From JABDMH01 sp964428345 (GTDB lineage Bacteria > Bacteroidota > Bacteroidia > Chitinophagales > Saprospiraceae), in the NCBI GenBank assembly GCA_964428345.1, contig CAYRYD010000010.1, positions 62,001-126,000 of the forward strand: a DNA stretch of 64,000 bases, written 5' to 3'. Made by a program: the position numbers and the translations under genes. Numbering within the stretch: the first letter of the stretch is position 1; the number at the start of each line of letters is the position of its first letter. Shown piece after piece: positions 19,832 to 28,487 of this stretch. The notes under the pieces are model-generated. The model did not search any database, was not told the DNA's origin, and worked only from the letters and a program-made list of their open reading frames with translations.

Positions 19832-20034
19832 TTGGAGGTGGTTGGAGGTTGTTTGAAGTGGTTTGAAATGGTTGGAAGTGGTTGGAGGTTGTTTGATATT
19901 GTTTGATGTGGTTGGAAATTGTTGGATGTTGTTTGGAAATTGTTTGAAGCGGTTCGAAATTGTTTGAAATGGTTGGAAATTGTTTGAAATGGTTGGAAAT
20001 TGTTTGAATGTTGTTTGGATGTTGTTGGAGGTGG
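19832..20034 (+). repeat. Degenerate 10-bp tandem array (consensus TTKGAARTKG)
   Basis: About 20 head-to-tail units of 10 bases, with occasional 11-base units, consensus ttggaagtgg or tttgaaattg. The array fills the whole convergent gap between the lactonase stop (19830) and the stop codon of the Smr protein (20036), starting and ending within one or two bases of each. The plus strand is G/T-rich and nearly free of C. A minus-strand open frame across it encodes only period-10 Thr/Ser/Asn/Gln peptide and is not taken as a gene. A second array of the same type lies at 24539-24849. Confidence 0.9.
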
Positions 20035-20035
20035 T

Positions 20036-20545
20036 TTAGTAGACAATCAAGACTTCGAGGGCACCACCGTTGTATTTGGGAAGGTGTTGTCTGATTTGGT
20101 GAAAGTCTTTCAGGAGGTGAATGACCTGATCTCTTAAAATGCCCTCACCTTTCCCATGAATGATGGTAGCCGACGTGTATCGTCGCTTGATGACTTCTTC
20201 GAGAAATTGCCGGCAATGATTGAGCTGAAAATCGAGAATGGATATTCCGGAATCGGGGGAATAAGGTGGAAGCTTGTCCAGATGGAGGTCCAGTTCATTG
20301 CTGAATGCTGGTCGTTGTACCTTTCTTGGCTGCTCCGGTTCAAGTCCCAACTGTTTAATCAACGATTCTTCCGGTTCCGGTTCATCATGCACCTCAATAT
20401 CTTTGACCTCTATCCAGTGATGCCGGCCCTCAATCAGGATCCTGGCCTTGTCTCCGGATGAACCTTCAAATTTACCGATGACACCGGTTGGAATTACCCG
20501 GACTAAATCGCCAATCCAAAGTTCTTTGAGGGATTTGAGATCCAT
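20036..20545 (-). CDS. Smr-domain protein with N-terminal KOW/DUF2027-like segment
   Basis: A 169-residue cytoplasmic protein. The N-terminal ~55 residues (IGDLVRVIPTGVIGKFEGSS) look like a small SH3/KOW barrel. A linker follows, then a C-terminal Smr domain with LDLHLDKL and HGKGEG, the two signature motifs of Smr nucleases of MutS2 and related proteins. Bacteroidota homologues with DUF2027 are usually longer (~330 residues), so this is a short form. An RNA or branched-DNA nicking role is family knowledge only. It is divergent from the SET-domain gene at 20646, and its 3' end abuts the 10-bp repeat array. Confidence 0.85.
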   Translation of the reverse strand: MDLKSLKELWIGDLVRVIPTGVIGKFEGSSGDKARILIEGRHHWIEVKDIEVHDEPEPEESLIKQLGLEPEQPRKVQRPAFSNELDLHLDKLPPYSPDSGISILDFQLNHCRQFLEEVIKRRYTSATIIHGKGEGILRDQVIHLLKDFHQIRQHLPKYNGGALEVLIVY

Positions 20546-20587
20546 AATATTTTCTGTTTTAAAAAATCGATTTTCACCGAATCCATT

Positions 20588-20595
20588 TACTTTTG
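20588..20595 (+). promoter_or_regulatory. Candidate Bacteroidota -7 element ahead of SET-domain gene
   Basis: The octamer tacttttg fits TAnnTTTG and lies about 50 bases before the ATG at 20646, in the divergent gap with the Smr gene. No clear -33 box is seen. Confidence 0.35.
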
Positions 20596-20645
20596 CCCGA
20601 TCAATAAACCCGCATTATACTCCAGTGTTTAATTTTTTAGGGCAA

Positions 20646-21032
20646 ATGCAACATATACCCGGACTTTACATATCCACCTCAGAAAACCGCGGCCGGGGTG
20701 TATTTACGGCTCATGAAGTCAGCAAAGGTGATGTGATCGAGATCTGTCCGCTCTTATTGATTCCTTCTGACCAGGTGAAATTAATTGATAAAACCATTTT
20801 TTATGACTATTACTATTCCTGGCCTGGGGAAGAAGGTGGCGCATGCATCGCTCTGGGTTATGGTTCATTGTATAATCATTCGACCAAACCCAATGCCGAT
20901 GTGATATTTGATCTTGAAGAGCATACCGTTGTGATTAAGGCATTAAAGAAAATCAAAGCAAACCAGGAAATCCTGATCGATTATCAGGGAGGGCAGGAAG
21001 ACGGGACGGATCTCTGGTTTGAAGTGAGGTAA
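20646..21032 (+). CDS. SET domain-containing protein
   Basis: A 128-residue stand-alone SET domain. The ATG at 20646 is chosen because upstream in-frame starts would run into the divergent Smr gene and its promoter. SET signatures are present: GLYISTSENRGRGVFTAHEV at the N-terminus, SLYNHSTKPNADV (the NHSxxPN pseudoknot motif) and EILIDYQG. Such small bacterial SET proteins are putative protein-lysine methyltransferases; targets are not known. There is no signal peptide, so it is cytoplasmic. It may be a single-gene transcription unit. Confidence 0.88.
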   Translation: MQHIPGLYISTSENRGRGVFTAHEVSKGDVIEICPLLLIPSDQVKLIDKTIFYDYYYSWPGEEGGACIALGYGSLYNHSTKPNADVIFDLEEHTVVIKALKKIKANQEILIDYQGGQEDGTDLWFEVR

Positions 21033-21249
21033 TGGAAAAGATCTGATTTCCTGGCAAACTTTTCCGAGCCCGATGATTTTCCTGCCGTATGGACATTCTA
21101 CCAACATGTCTTCTAATCCCATCTACCTGACGAAGTTTGCTTTTCCGCAATTTGATATACTTTCCCGTATGCGATTGGTCATCATTAATCAGACCCTCCT
21201 GCAGTCCTACCGTCATCTTTTACAACATCTTCAAAAGTCAAGGGTGTCG

Positions 21250-21900
21250 TCAACCTCCTTTCCATTCTTGGTAAAACTGGTCGAGATACTGCTGCATGAA
21301 ATGATGTCGCTGTTCGGCCATTTCCTTTCCGGCAGCGGTATTCATCCGGTCTTTTAAGAGAAGTAGTTTCTCATAAAAATGATTGATGGTCGGGGCGGTA
21401 TTGTTCCTGTAGGCTTCTTTGGTCATCTGCAAATCAGGCTTGATTCCGGGGTCGTATAAGAGACGTCCGCGATAGCCTCCATAATTGAAAGCCCGTGCAA
21501 TGCCGATGGCGCCGATCGCATCGAGCCGGTCGGCATCCTGAACAATCCGGAGTTCCAGTGAATCAAATTCCGGAGGTACATGCCCCCCTTTAAAGGAGAT
21601 GTTTTCCACGATCCGGCAGACATGCTCAACCACCGTAGATGGCACTCTCTGAGTCAAAAGGAATGCTTCCGTTTTCCGCGGACCGATTTCATCATCGCCA
21701 TCATGAAACTTGGCATCCGCGATATCATGCAACAAAGCGGCCAATTCAATAACGAAACGATCTCCGGGTTCGGTCTCTGCAATCTTCAAGGCATTGTTAC
21801 GAACCCGGTGGATATGCCACCAGTCATGTCCACCCTCCGCCTGCGCCAGTTCCGAACGCACGTATTCTTCAGTTTTCTGAATGATCTGAGCCCTTGACAT
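21250..21900 (-). CDS. HD-domain phosphohydrolase (YedJ-like)
   Basis: A 216-residue soluble HD-superfamily hydrolase. The metal-binding set is visible: His in GGHDWWHIHRV, the HD pair in LAALLHDIADAKF, and Asp in VQDADRLDAIGAIGIARAF. This arrangement matches the YedJ/YfnB-like branch of uncharacterised metal-dependent phosphohydrolases, whose length is about 215-230 residues. The physiological substrate is unknown, possibly nucleotides. It follows the esterase-ThuA gene on the same strand by 17 bases and may be co-transcribed. The 217 bases between it and the SET gene (21033-21249) show no feature. Confidence 0.88.
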   Translation of the reverse strand: MSRAQIIQKTEEYVRSELAQAEGGHDWWHIHRVRNNALKIAETEPGDRFVIELAALLHDIADAKFHDGDDEIGPRKTEAFLLTQRVPSTVVEHVCRIVENISFKGGHVPPEFDSLELRIVQDADRLDAIGAIGIARAFNYGGYRGRLLYDPGIKPDLQMTKEAYRNNTAPTINHFYEKLLLLKDRMNTAAGKEMAEQRHHFMQQYLDQFYQEWKGG

Positions 21901-21917
21901 TGGTCACTCTACCTGTA

Positions 21918-23633
21918 TCACTTCAATCCCTGAAATTCCGGAGGAACCGGCTGGGTCACTTTCCCGGTTGCGGCCCACTCCACTCCCCGCAGGAAGGTCG
22001 TCCTGAAACCGATATGTTCCATGGATTCATTCAGATGCCCCAGGGTAGTATGAAAGACACGGCCATAGCCATAATGGAGTGCCATCAACATCGGTTCATG
22101 GCGGTCAGTACCACCGGTTTCGGGATCGCTGTAAGCAGTAGCAAGAATCTGCATATTGATTGCCGGTCCCCGTAACTGATCGTATAATTCATCTTTGGCA
22201 TGCATCCACTTCCTGGGTAAACCCAGCGTCACCGGATGTGTGCTGTCTCTCAGCTCGATGGTAAATGCATGTTGCTTTCCGTGATGACCACCGGGACCGG
22301 GTTTTTCGTCCCGGATCAACTTGCCTTCCTGATTAAAATAAACGTAAGGTCCATCTTTTTCCGAGCGACCTTCCCAGCCGCCCAACCCGATCATTTCATT
22401 GTAGGCAGGCCATTGCGCAAACGCATTATTGGCCGCATGAACGCTCACAAATCCGCCTCCTCCCCGAATAAATCTTTCAAAGTCTGCCCGCGTTTGCTCT
22501 GGCCAGAGATCGCCATTGTAATTGGAAACCACGACATCAAATCCTGAAAAATCCGGTCTGAAACCGGCCATACTTTCACCAGTGTCGGGTGTCCGAACCA
22601 CCTCAACCTGAAACAGTCCGGAACTGATCAGATGATCCTTCATAATAGGGGTAGTCTCCGACCAGTTTTTATGGTTATTCTGTCCTTCGATGATCAGGGT
22701 CTTGATTTTCTTATCCAACAGGCCGCGATGCTTCATCCAGAGGCGGACTGTTTCGGGCCACGACTCAACACTTCCCTTGTCTTCAGCAAAAGAAAACCCA
22801 TGTCCTCCGCTTTCGTAAATATGTAAAGCCACGGGAATCTGATGCCTGACCAGTGCCTGATAATAAAGCAGGCTGTTTTGGGGGATCACCGCCCGATCAT
22901 CCGATGCATGAATGAGGATCGTGGGGGGAGTTTCGGTAGTAACCTGTTTTTCATTGCTGAAATACATTTCACTTTCGGCAGCAGGCTGGTCACCAATCAG
23001 ATTGCGACGTGATCCGCCATGTCCCACCGCAGGATCCATGCTGATCACCGGATACATCAGAATGGAAAAATCCGGCCGGCAACTAAAACGGTCCACTTCG
23101 ATAGTCGCCTGCGAATCACCTGCATCAAAGTGGGTGGAGAGGGTGGACGCCAGATGTCCTCCGGCAGAAAACCCCATAATACCAACTCTATCGGGATCCA
23201 GATTCCAGTCCCTGGCTTTGGACCGCACCAGTCGCATCGCCCTTTGGGCATCCATCAGGGCTACTTTATCCCGGCAGGCTTCGCTTTCCCAGCGAGGTAA
23301 CCGGTATTTAAGCACAAAGGCATGTACTCCGATCGAATTAAACCACTCAGCCATCCAGGTGCCTTCCCAATCCCAGGCCAGCACCGTATAACCACCACCC
23401 GGACATATAATGACACTGGCTCCCGTTGCCAGATTTTCCGGAGCGAGAAAGGCCACCAATTCCGGATTCTGGACTTTCTGGATTCGCCGGCCGCTGGTTC
23501 CCACCTCATAAACCTCCTCTTTAAGGTCACTGGCACAGGGTATCCCTTCCGGGTAGAGAGACAGCGTCAGATGCTGAGCAGATATCAGGGAAAAAATCAG
23601 GGAAAAAAAGGTGGAAAGCATTAAATACCTCAT
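21918..23633 (-). CDS. Secreted two-domain protein: acetyl-xylan-esterase-like hydrolase fused to ThuA-like domain
   Basis: A 571-residue exported fusion. The signal peptide MRYLMLSTFFSLIFSLISAQ is followed by an alpha/beta-hydrolase of the BD-FAE/Axe type. Oxyanion motif ICPGGGYTVLAWDWEG, nucleophile GFSAGGH, Asp in HASDDRAV and His in GGHGFSF are all present, so it should be active. From about residue 310 a ThuA-like (trehalose utilisation, glutamine-amidotransferase-like) domain begins with IIEGQNNHKNW. It continues with GGGGFVSVHAANN, KDELYDQL and GYGRVFHTTLGH. ThuA-like domains are common in secreted Bacteroidota and Planctomycetes proteins, with poorly defined roles. The fusion suggests deacetylation coupled to a second step on one carbohydrate. 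Confidence 0.88.
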   Translation of the reverse strand: MRYLMLSTFFSLIFSLISAQHLTLSLYPEGIPCASDLKEEVYEVGTSGRRIQKVQNPELVAFLAPENLATGASVIICPGGGYTVLAWDWEGTWMAEWFNSIGVHAFVLKYRLPRWESEACRDKVALMDAQRAMRLVRSKARDWNLDPDRVGIMGFSAGGHLASTLSTHFDAGDSQATIEVDRFSCRPDFSILMYPVISMDPAVGHGGSRRNLIGDQPAAESEMYFSNEKQVTTETPPTILIHASDDRAVIPQNSLLYYQALVRHQIPVALHIYESGGHGFSFAEDKGSVESWPETVRLWMKHRGLLDKKIKTLIIEGQNNHKNWSETTPIMKDHLISSGLFQVEVVRTPDTGESMAGFRPDFSGFDVVVSNYNGDLWPEQTRADFERFIRGGGGFVSVHAANNAFAQWPAYNEMIGLGGWEGRSEKDGPYVYFNQEGKLIRDEKPGPGGHHGKQHAFTIELRDSTHPVTLGLPRKWMHAKDELYDQLRGPAINMQILATAYSDPETGGTDRHEPMLMALHYGYGRVFHTTLGHLNESMEHIGFRTTFLRGVEWAATGKVTQPVPPEFQGLK

Positions 23634-23780
23634 AGCGATGGTGCAGATTAAATTGATGTTTAAATCTACGTTTTAAAAATCAGAAAAAGGAAAGAGCCAG
23701 TGCCGATCTCCAGATCCGGTAAATCGTTGGATGGCAGGTCCGGATCGAGTGAAAGTGTGGTTAAAGCGCCGATACGCATC

Positions 23781-24479
23781 TCAGGGATTCTTCATGATGA
23801 CCGGCTTGATAAAACGGACCACTTCACCGGCCAGGGCCCGGCTACCCTCATCGGTAAAGTGCACATTTTTTTTGATCATCAGTTTCTCCATTTGCGGTTT
23901 GACAAAACTGTATAGATCGTTAACCTGTACCTGATGCTTCTTCATCACCTTCAGGGCAGCCTCATTGTATTTCTGAGGTTCTCCCGGCTTGCGCAAAGGA
24001 CCATCGACCGGATTTGGGTATGGTGTAGTGGTAGCAAATATCAGATGGGCGCCCGTTTGTTTTAATCTTTCCACAATATCATCCAGATTTTGCCGGTACT
24101 TTTTCAGGGGCGCCTGTTGCGGATCTTTGGGATTCATGCTGTTTTTTCCCGTTTCCGGATCAATATGCTTGAGGTCATGAAGACCGAAGTTGAAATGGAT
24201 GACATCCCATTTGCCATCACCCAACCATCGTTCCAGTTCCTGAACACCTTTGGTAGTACCTTCACAATTTTCGGGGGAACCGTCATCCTTCACCGGACGA
24301 ACCACTTCCGCCAGGTCTTTCAGCAGCTCCCGGACAAGAGGTGTATATCCGATCGAAATGGAGTCTCCCAGGATCAATACCCGTGGCAAGACTTTTTGCA
24401 GGACCAGCCAGGAATAATCCCCGCTGAGGCTTCCGGTACCCAGGAAGGCGCTGTTCAGGAGAAATGATCTTCGATCCAT
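23781..24479 (-). CDS. Exported SGNH/GDSL-type hydrolase
   Basis: A 232-residue SGNH hydrolase. The start is placed at 24479 (MDRRSFLLNSAFLGTG), which gives a Tat-like double-Arg leader; upstream in-frame codons run toward the 10-bp array. Block I is LILGDSISIGY with the Ser nucleophile. A block III-like Asn/Gly segment is in HFNFGLHDLKH, and the catalytic His region is NVHFTDEG. The usual Asp three residues before that His is replaced by Lys (KNVH), so the triad may be completed differently. The family removes acyl groups from sugars or lipids. It lies between the esterase-ThuA gene and the second repeat array. Confidence 0.85.
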   Translation of the reverse strand: MDRRSFLLNSAFLGTGSLSGDYSWLVLQKVLPRVLILGDSISIGYTPLVRELLKDLAEVVRPVKDDGSPENCEGTTKGVQELERWLGDGKWDVIHFNFGLHDLKHIDPETGKNSMNPKDPQQAPLKKYRQNLDDIVERLKQTGAHLIFATTTPYPNPVDGPLRKPGEPQKYNEAALKVMKKHQVQVNDLYSFVKPQMEKLMIKKNVHFTDEGSRALAGEVVRFIKPVIMKNP

Positions 24480-24538
24480 ATAAACGATATTTGTAATGTG
24501 AATAGCGAAGATAGATTGTCTACGAGAATTATGCAATG

Positions 24539-24849
24539 TTGGATATGGTTGGATGTTGTTGGATGTGGTTTGATGTGGTTGGAGGTTGTTTGATGTGGTT
24601 GGATATGGTATGATATGGTTGGATGTTGTTGGAGGTTGTTTGATGTTGTTGGAGGTTGTTTGATGTTGTTGGAAGTTGTTGAAGGTGGTTTGATGTGGTT
24701 GGATATTGTTGGAGGTTGTTGGAGGTGATTTGATGTTGTTGGAAGTTGTTGGAGGTGGTTTGACGTGGTTGGAGGTGATTGGAGGTGGTTTGATGTGGTT
24801 TGGAGGTTGTTGGATGTGGTTGGAGGTGGTTTGATGTTGTTGGAGGTTG
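24539..24849 (+). repeat. 10-bp tandem array (consensus TTGGAKGTKG), second copy
   Basis: About 31 head-to-tail 10-base units, one of them 11 bases, of types ttggaggttg, tttgatgtgg and ttggatgttg. It fills most of the gap between the SGNH gene start (24479) and the stop of the next gene (24866), leaving about 60 bases of unique sequence that must carry the SGNH promoter. As in the first array the plus strand is G/T-rich. Minus-strand frames encode only repetitive TSNNLQ-type peptide and are rejected as genes. Units are better conserved here than at 19832-20034. Confidence 0.92.
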
Positions 24850-24865
24850 TTGCCTTGAACAATGA

Positions 24866-26608
24866 TCAGGTGATATCAAATTTTCGGATCAGCATCCGGT
24901 TCTTGAATGGCGTATAACCGGTGAGGTAAACGCTGACTCCGTCAATGCGAGGTTCGGCCCCCCGCAACTGGGTCCAGGCATGCTGATGTACACCACCCTC
25001 GATACTGATCGCGGCATCCCCTGATCGATACAACAAACCTTCATCTTTGAGAAAGTAGGCATCCGGCAGGTCAGGTACCGGCTCTCCTCCATCCAGTTTA
25101 CCCCCTTTCCTGAAGCTCAGTTCGATCGCAACCGGCACATTATCGGTTCCTCCGGCTTCAAAATCCAATTGAAAACCATCATCGATCTCCACAATATCCA
25201 ACTGGTATCTGATCTTTTGTACTTCACTGACCGGTCTTCTGCTCCTGGGCATTTTATCCCAATTTCCATCGGATGCAATCCATTCTTCACCAATGGGTTG
25301 ATAGTAGGGTCCCTCGAGCACCTGTATCAGGCGGTAACGATCCTCCTCCACCAGCAATTCGTCGGCCACAAACTGACCCTTTCCGAAAAAAGCGGTGGCG
25401 ATTCGCACGGCCTGTATTACTACCTGTTTATAATGGAAGGTCAATAACGCCGGGTTCTGCATCAAAATGGTGGCATCCATCATTCCCCTCCGAATTCGTA
25501 CCAATCCGGAATCCTTGAAGTGACGGACATAATCGTCGGGAAGGGTTCCTGGCGGGACTTCTCTCTGAAGTGATGGATCTTCCAGCAGGTATGCCAGATT
25601 ACCGGATAATGTTTCGGCTCCCAGGTTGCTTTCGAGCAGATAAACCATCCCCCCAAAGGTGCTGTTCTGATCGTTCAGACTCATGTACCGGTAGGGATAG
25701 TAATAAGCCACCGGAGTTCGGGCCAGGTATTGATCCTGCCGCCTCGACGCTTCGGTTGCAATTTCACCATTCGGATGAAGATAATAGAGGGTCATCTCCA
25801 GATTCCGCCGTACGGGTTCCAGCAATTGCGGGCGATCCAGGATCCGGGCTATCGTGATGAAGCATCGATCGGTCAAGGGGGAATAGACAGCCGTGCTTCG
25901 TTCGGTAAATTGTCCATCGCGGTCAATGTCAATCCCTTCTTTGAGCCATTGGTCAATCCTTTTGATGTAACTCGTATCGGGAAATAATTCGTGAATTCGA
26001 GCCAGAGCCATCGATACCACCCACCGGTGATTAGGGGTGTGAATGCCCCCCACCGTCAGGGCCTTTCCGGCATTGGTCAGAAAAAGACGGACAGCCGTCC
26101 GGAGAGCTTCCGAATCATCTTGCTGATCCCGGTCCAATAGTTTGTATGCAATGGCCAGGGGTTCAACGACAAATCCGGTATCCGGAGTGGAGTGAAAATT
26201 GGTGGTCAACAGATCGATGGTTCCGTCTTCATGCTGTTTTTTCAGCAAAAAACTCATGCTCTGCTGCATGCGCAGTATGAGGTGCGGATCGTGATGATAG
26301 GTCGATTGAGGAGATACATAAGCGGCAGTCAACGTTTGTACAAAATGAGCGGCACTGCCGGCATGACAGATTTCAAAATCATCCGGAATCCCACCAAAAT
26401 TGACATGGAGGGCATCTTCAACCTGCCGACCTAATAGGCTGGAGACCTTCAAATCGTTTTCTGCGAAAAGTTGTTCCAGCCAGGAGCGCGGCACTATTTT
26501 CTCGGGTTCCCGACAACCAAAAATCACCGATGTACCCAAAAATAATCCGGCACTACCGACCCCTACCCTGCCCAGAAATCTTCGGCGGCTTTCTGTCATA
26601 AGATCCAT
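24866..26608 (-). CDS. Tat-type exported protein, possible alpha/alpha-toroid polysaccharide-active protein
   Basis: A 580-residue exported protein; the Met at residue 4 (TESRRRFLGRVGVGSAG) is an equally good start. The twin-Arg leader ends at FGC, so it could be a Tat lipoprotein. The first ~340 residues are helical with Trp/Tyr/His-rich segments (YHHDPHLILRMQQSMSFLL, RWVVSMALARIHELF). This resembles the alpha/alpha-barrel of heparinase-type lyases and secreted glycan enzymes. The rest is beta-rich, as in the sandwich of such lyases. No catalytic motif can be named with confidence, so the family assignment is tentative. Confidence 0.7.
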   Translation of the reverse strand: MDLMTESRRRFLGRVGVGSAGLFLGTSVIFGCREPEKIVPRSWLEQLFAENDLKVSSLLGRQVEDALHVNFGGIPDDFEICHAGSAAHFVQTLTAAYVSPQSTYHHDPHLILRMQQSMSFLLKKQHEDGTIDLLTTNFHSTPDTGFVVEPLAIAYKLLDRDQQDDSEALRTAVRLFLTNAGKALTVGGIHTPNHRWVVSMALARIHELFPDTSYIKRIDQWLKEGIDIDRDGQFTERSTAVYSPLTDRCFITIARILDRPQLLEPVRRNLEMTLYYLHPNGEIATEASRRQDQYLARTPVAYYYPYRYMSLNDQNSTFGGMVYLLESNLGAETLSGNLAYLLEDPSLQREVPPGTLPDDYVRHFKDSGLVRIRRGMMDATILMQNPALLTFHYKQVVIQAVRIATAFFGKGQFVADELLVEEDRYRLIQVLEGPYYQPIGEEWIASDGNWDKMPRSRRPVSEVQKIRYQLDIVEIDDGFQLDFEAGGTDNVPVAIELSFRKGGKLDGGEPVPDLPDAYFLKDEGLLYRSGDAAISIEGGVHQHAWTQLRGAEPRIDGVSVYLTGYTPFKNRMLIRKFDIT

Positions 26609-26718
26609 TTATCCCGGAAATCCGGGTATGCCAACCTTTATTTGATTCTCGAAAATACTAACTTTAAGCCAATGCCGGTATTGGTTAATTTGTCGGGTAC
26701 TTATACGGATTACGCCTC

Positions 26719-27882
26719 ATGAAAGTCAATGTAACAAATCGTCACCTGTTTTTTACCGCCTTCACTGCCTTTCTGGCATTCTTACTGTCATGGACAGGAA
26801 GTCTTTCTGCATCAGCCTTTCATCCACCGTTACCATCCGAACCGCTAAAGGTAGCTGTGGTAGGTCTGGTGCACGATCACGTGCATTGGATCCTCGGCCG
26901 GGAAAAGGCCGCTGACCTCGAAATCGTAGCCATTGTGGAATCGGACCGGCAACTCGCCCAACGCTATAGTGACCGATACGGATATTCCATGGATATGGTT
27001 TATAGTTCACTGGAAGACATGTACGCCCGGGTACGCCCGGAAGCGGTGACCGCTTTCAATGCCATTTACGACCATTTGAAAGTGGTCGAATTTTGTGCAC
27101 CGAAAGGCATTCATGTCATGGTCGAAAAACCGCTGGCAGTGAGTGCTGAACATGCCGAAAAAATGATCAGTCTTGCCAGAACCCATGGCATTCATCTGCT
27201 CACCAATTATGAAACCACCTGGTATGACAGCCACCGTGAAGCTTACCGTATCATTCACGACAATGAAAGTATCGGTGGCATCCGGAAGATCGTTTTCTAT
27301 ACCGGTCACCGGGGTCCGAGGGAAATCGGTTGCAGCGAAGAATTCCTCAGCTGGCTGACCGATCCCGTTCAGAACGGCGGAGGTGCCCTGACCGATTTCG
27401 GTTGTTACGGCGCCAATTTGTCCACCTGGCTGATGCAAGGTCAACCACCCCTCACGGTCACCTGTGTGACCCGGCAGAAAAAACCCGATGTATATCCATT
27501 AGTGGATGATGATGCCACGATTATCCTGACCTATCCGCAGGTGGAAGTGGTGATTCAGGCATCATGGGATTGGCCATACAACCGGAAAGAGATGGAGGTA
27601 TATGGTAAAACCGGATATGTTTTCTGCCGGAATGGAAAGGATATGCAATGGATGGAAAATGAAAAATCCGGAGCGAAACCGGTTAAAGCGGCAGCTGACC
27701 AAAAAGCAGTCAGCGATCCTTTCGCGTATCTACATAAGGTCATCAGGGACGGTTACCGGGACACACCCTTTAACCTTTCTTCGCCGGAAAACAACCAGAT
27801 CGTTGTACAGATCCTGGAAGCAGCCAGGCAGTCTTCAAAGACCGGAGAGACGATCATCTGGAAGGATTTCTACCGAAATTGA
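26719..27882 (+). CDS. Exported Gfo/Idh/MocA family oxidoreductase
   Basis: A 387-residue oxidoreductase with a Sec-type signal (LLSWTGSLSASA) rather than a twin-Arg leader. The Rossmann strand VAVVGLVHDHVHW lacks the usual GxGxxG and has GLVHDH, typical of a divergent family branch. IVESDRQLAQRYSDRYG ends the second strand, the EKP motif is in HVMVEKPLAVSAEHAEKM, and GGGALTDFGCYGANLSTWL marks the C-terminal domain. Sec export of an NAD(P) enzyme is unusual because cofactor is scarce in the periplasm, so cofactor binding or true export should be questioned. The substrate is unknown. It stands alone, divergent from 24866. Confidence 0.85.
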   Translation: MKVNVTNRHLFFTAFTAFLAFLLSWTGSLSASAFHPPLPSEPLKVAVVGLVHDHVHWILGREKAADLEIVAIVESDRQLAQRYSDRYGYSMDMVYSSLEDMYARVRPEAVTAFNAIYDHLKVVEFCAPKGIHVMVEKPLAVSAEHAEKMISLARTHGIHLLTNYETTWYDSHREAYRIIHDNESIGGIRKIVFYTGHRGPREIGCSEEFLSWLTDPVQNGGGALTDFGCYGANLSTWLMQGQPPLTVTCVTRQKKPDVYPLVDDDATIILTYPQVEVVIQASWDWPYNRKEMEVYGKTGYVFCRNGKDMQWMENEKSGAKPVKAAADQKAVSDPFAYLHKVIRDGYRDTPFNLSSPENNQIVVQILEAARQSSKTGETIIWKDFYRN

Positions 27883-27974
27883 CCTTTCTCCGGCAGGCGA
27901 TCCGGGTCAAAAAGTTGAGCTGGCATTCACCCTGAAAAAATTACCTTCGCAGCCGCCACCCATCGGCAGTCGTT

Positions 27975-28394
27975 ATGGCAAAATCCAGATTATCCGGTAA
28001 AATAGCCGATTTTATTGTGCCCAAGGTAAAGTTTGCCAGCACCTCCCTGGTAGCTACCGTATTGGATTATACCATTTACCTGACGCTGGTCTATTCGGGC
28101 TTCAATAAGGTCTATTCCAACATCATCTCTGCCAGTTGTGGGTTTATCGTCAATTTTTTTCTTCAGAAAAAATTTATTTTCACCCTACGGCGTAAAGCCC
28201 AGGTTACATTCCTGATATCCATGTCTTTTTCAGCGATGGGTATTGGCATCAGTACCCTCCTGATTTATCTTTTTAATAAAAACACCTTTCTGGATCACCA
28301 TCAGTATCTCACCAAGCTCCTGGTGATGGGAATCATGTTTTTTTATAATTTCTATACCAAAAGGCTGGCCTTCGAAAAAAACCTGAAGTTTTAA
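27975..28394 (+). CDS. GtrA-like family membrane protein
   Basis: A 139-residue integral membrane protein with four predicted transmembrane helices: VKFASTSLVATVLDYTIYL, SNIISASCGFIVNFF, FLISMSFSAMGIGISTLLI and LTKLLVMGIMFFYNFYTKRL. The pattern, with the basic QKKFIF loop between helices 2 and 3, is the GtrA/DPMS family, associated with flipping lipid-linked sugars. It has no glycosyltransferase neighbour here, so its pathway is unclear. The gap of about 90 bases to the preceding gene may allow co-transcription. Confidence 0.88.
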   Translation: MAKSRLSGKIADFIVPKVKFASTSLVATVLDYTIYLTLVYSGFNKVYSNIISASCGFIVNFFLQKKFIFTLRRKAQVTFLISMSFSAMGIGISTLLIYLFNKNTFLDHHQYLTKLLVMGIMFFYNFYTKRLAFEKNLKF

Positions 28395-28487
28395 TTTCCG
28401 GCTTCACAGGAATGAATTGTCCGGCTATTAACCCCGCGCTACTGGGAAAAATCCCTTATTTTTCCTGTGATCCATAAATCCTGATCT

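Noticed and set aside
19531..20046. Minus-strand open frame across the first 10-bp array
   Set aside because: Its N-terminal half is pure period-10 Ser/Thr/Asn/Gln peptide and the rest is antisense to the lactonase gene.
20448..20645. Longer start for the SET-domain protein
   Set aside because: The 66-codon extension is antisense to the Smr gene start and covers the divergent promoter; the ATG at 20646 begins the domain.
24539..24849. CRISPR array
   Set aside because: Units are 10 bases, directly adjacent, with no unique spacers, and no cas gene is in the window.
24455..24879. Two minus-strand open frames across the second 10-bp array
   Set aside because: They exist only because a 10-bp repeat without stops stays open in several frames; no domain or signal is present.
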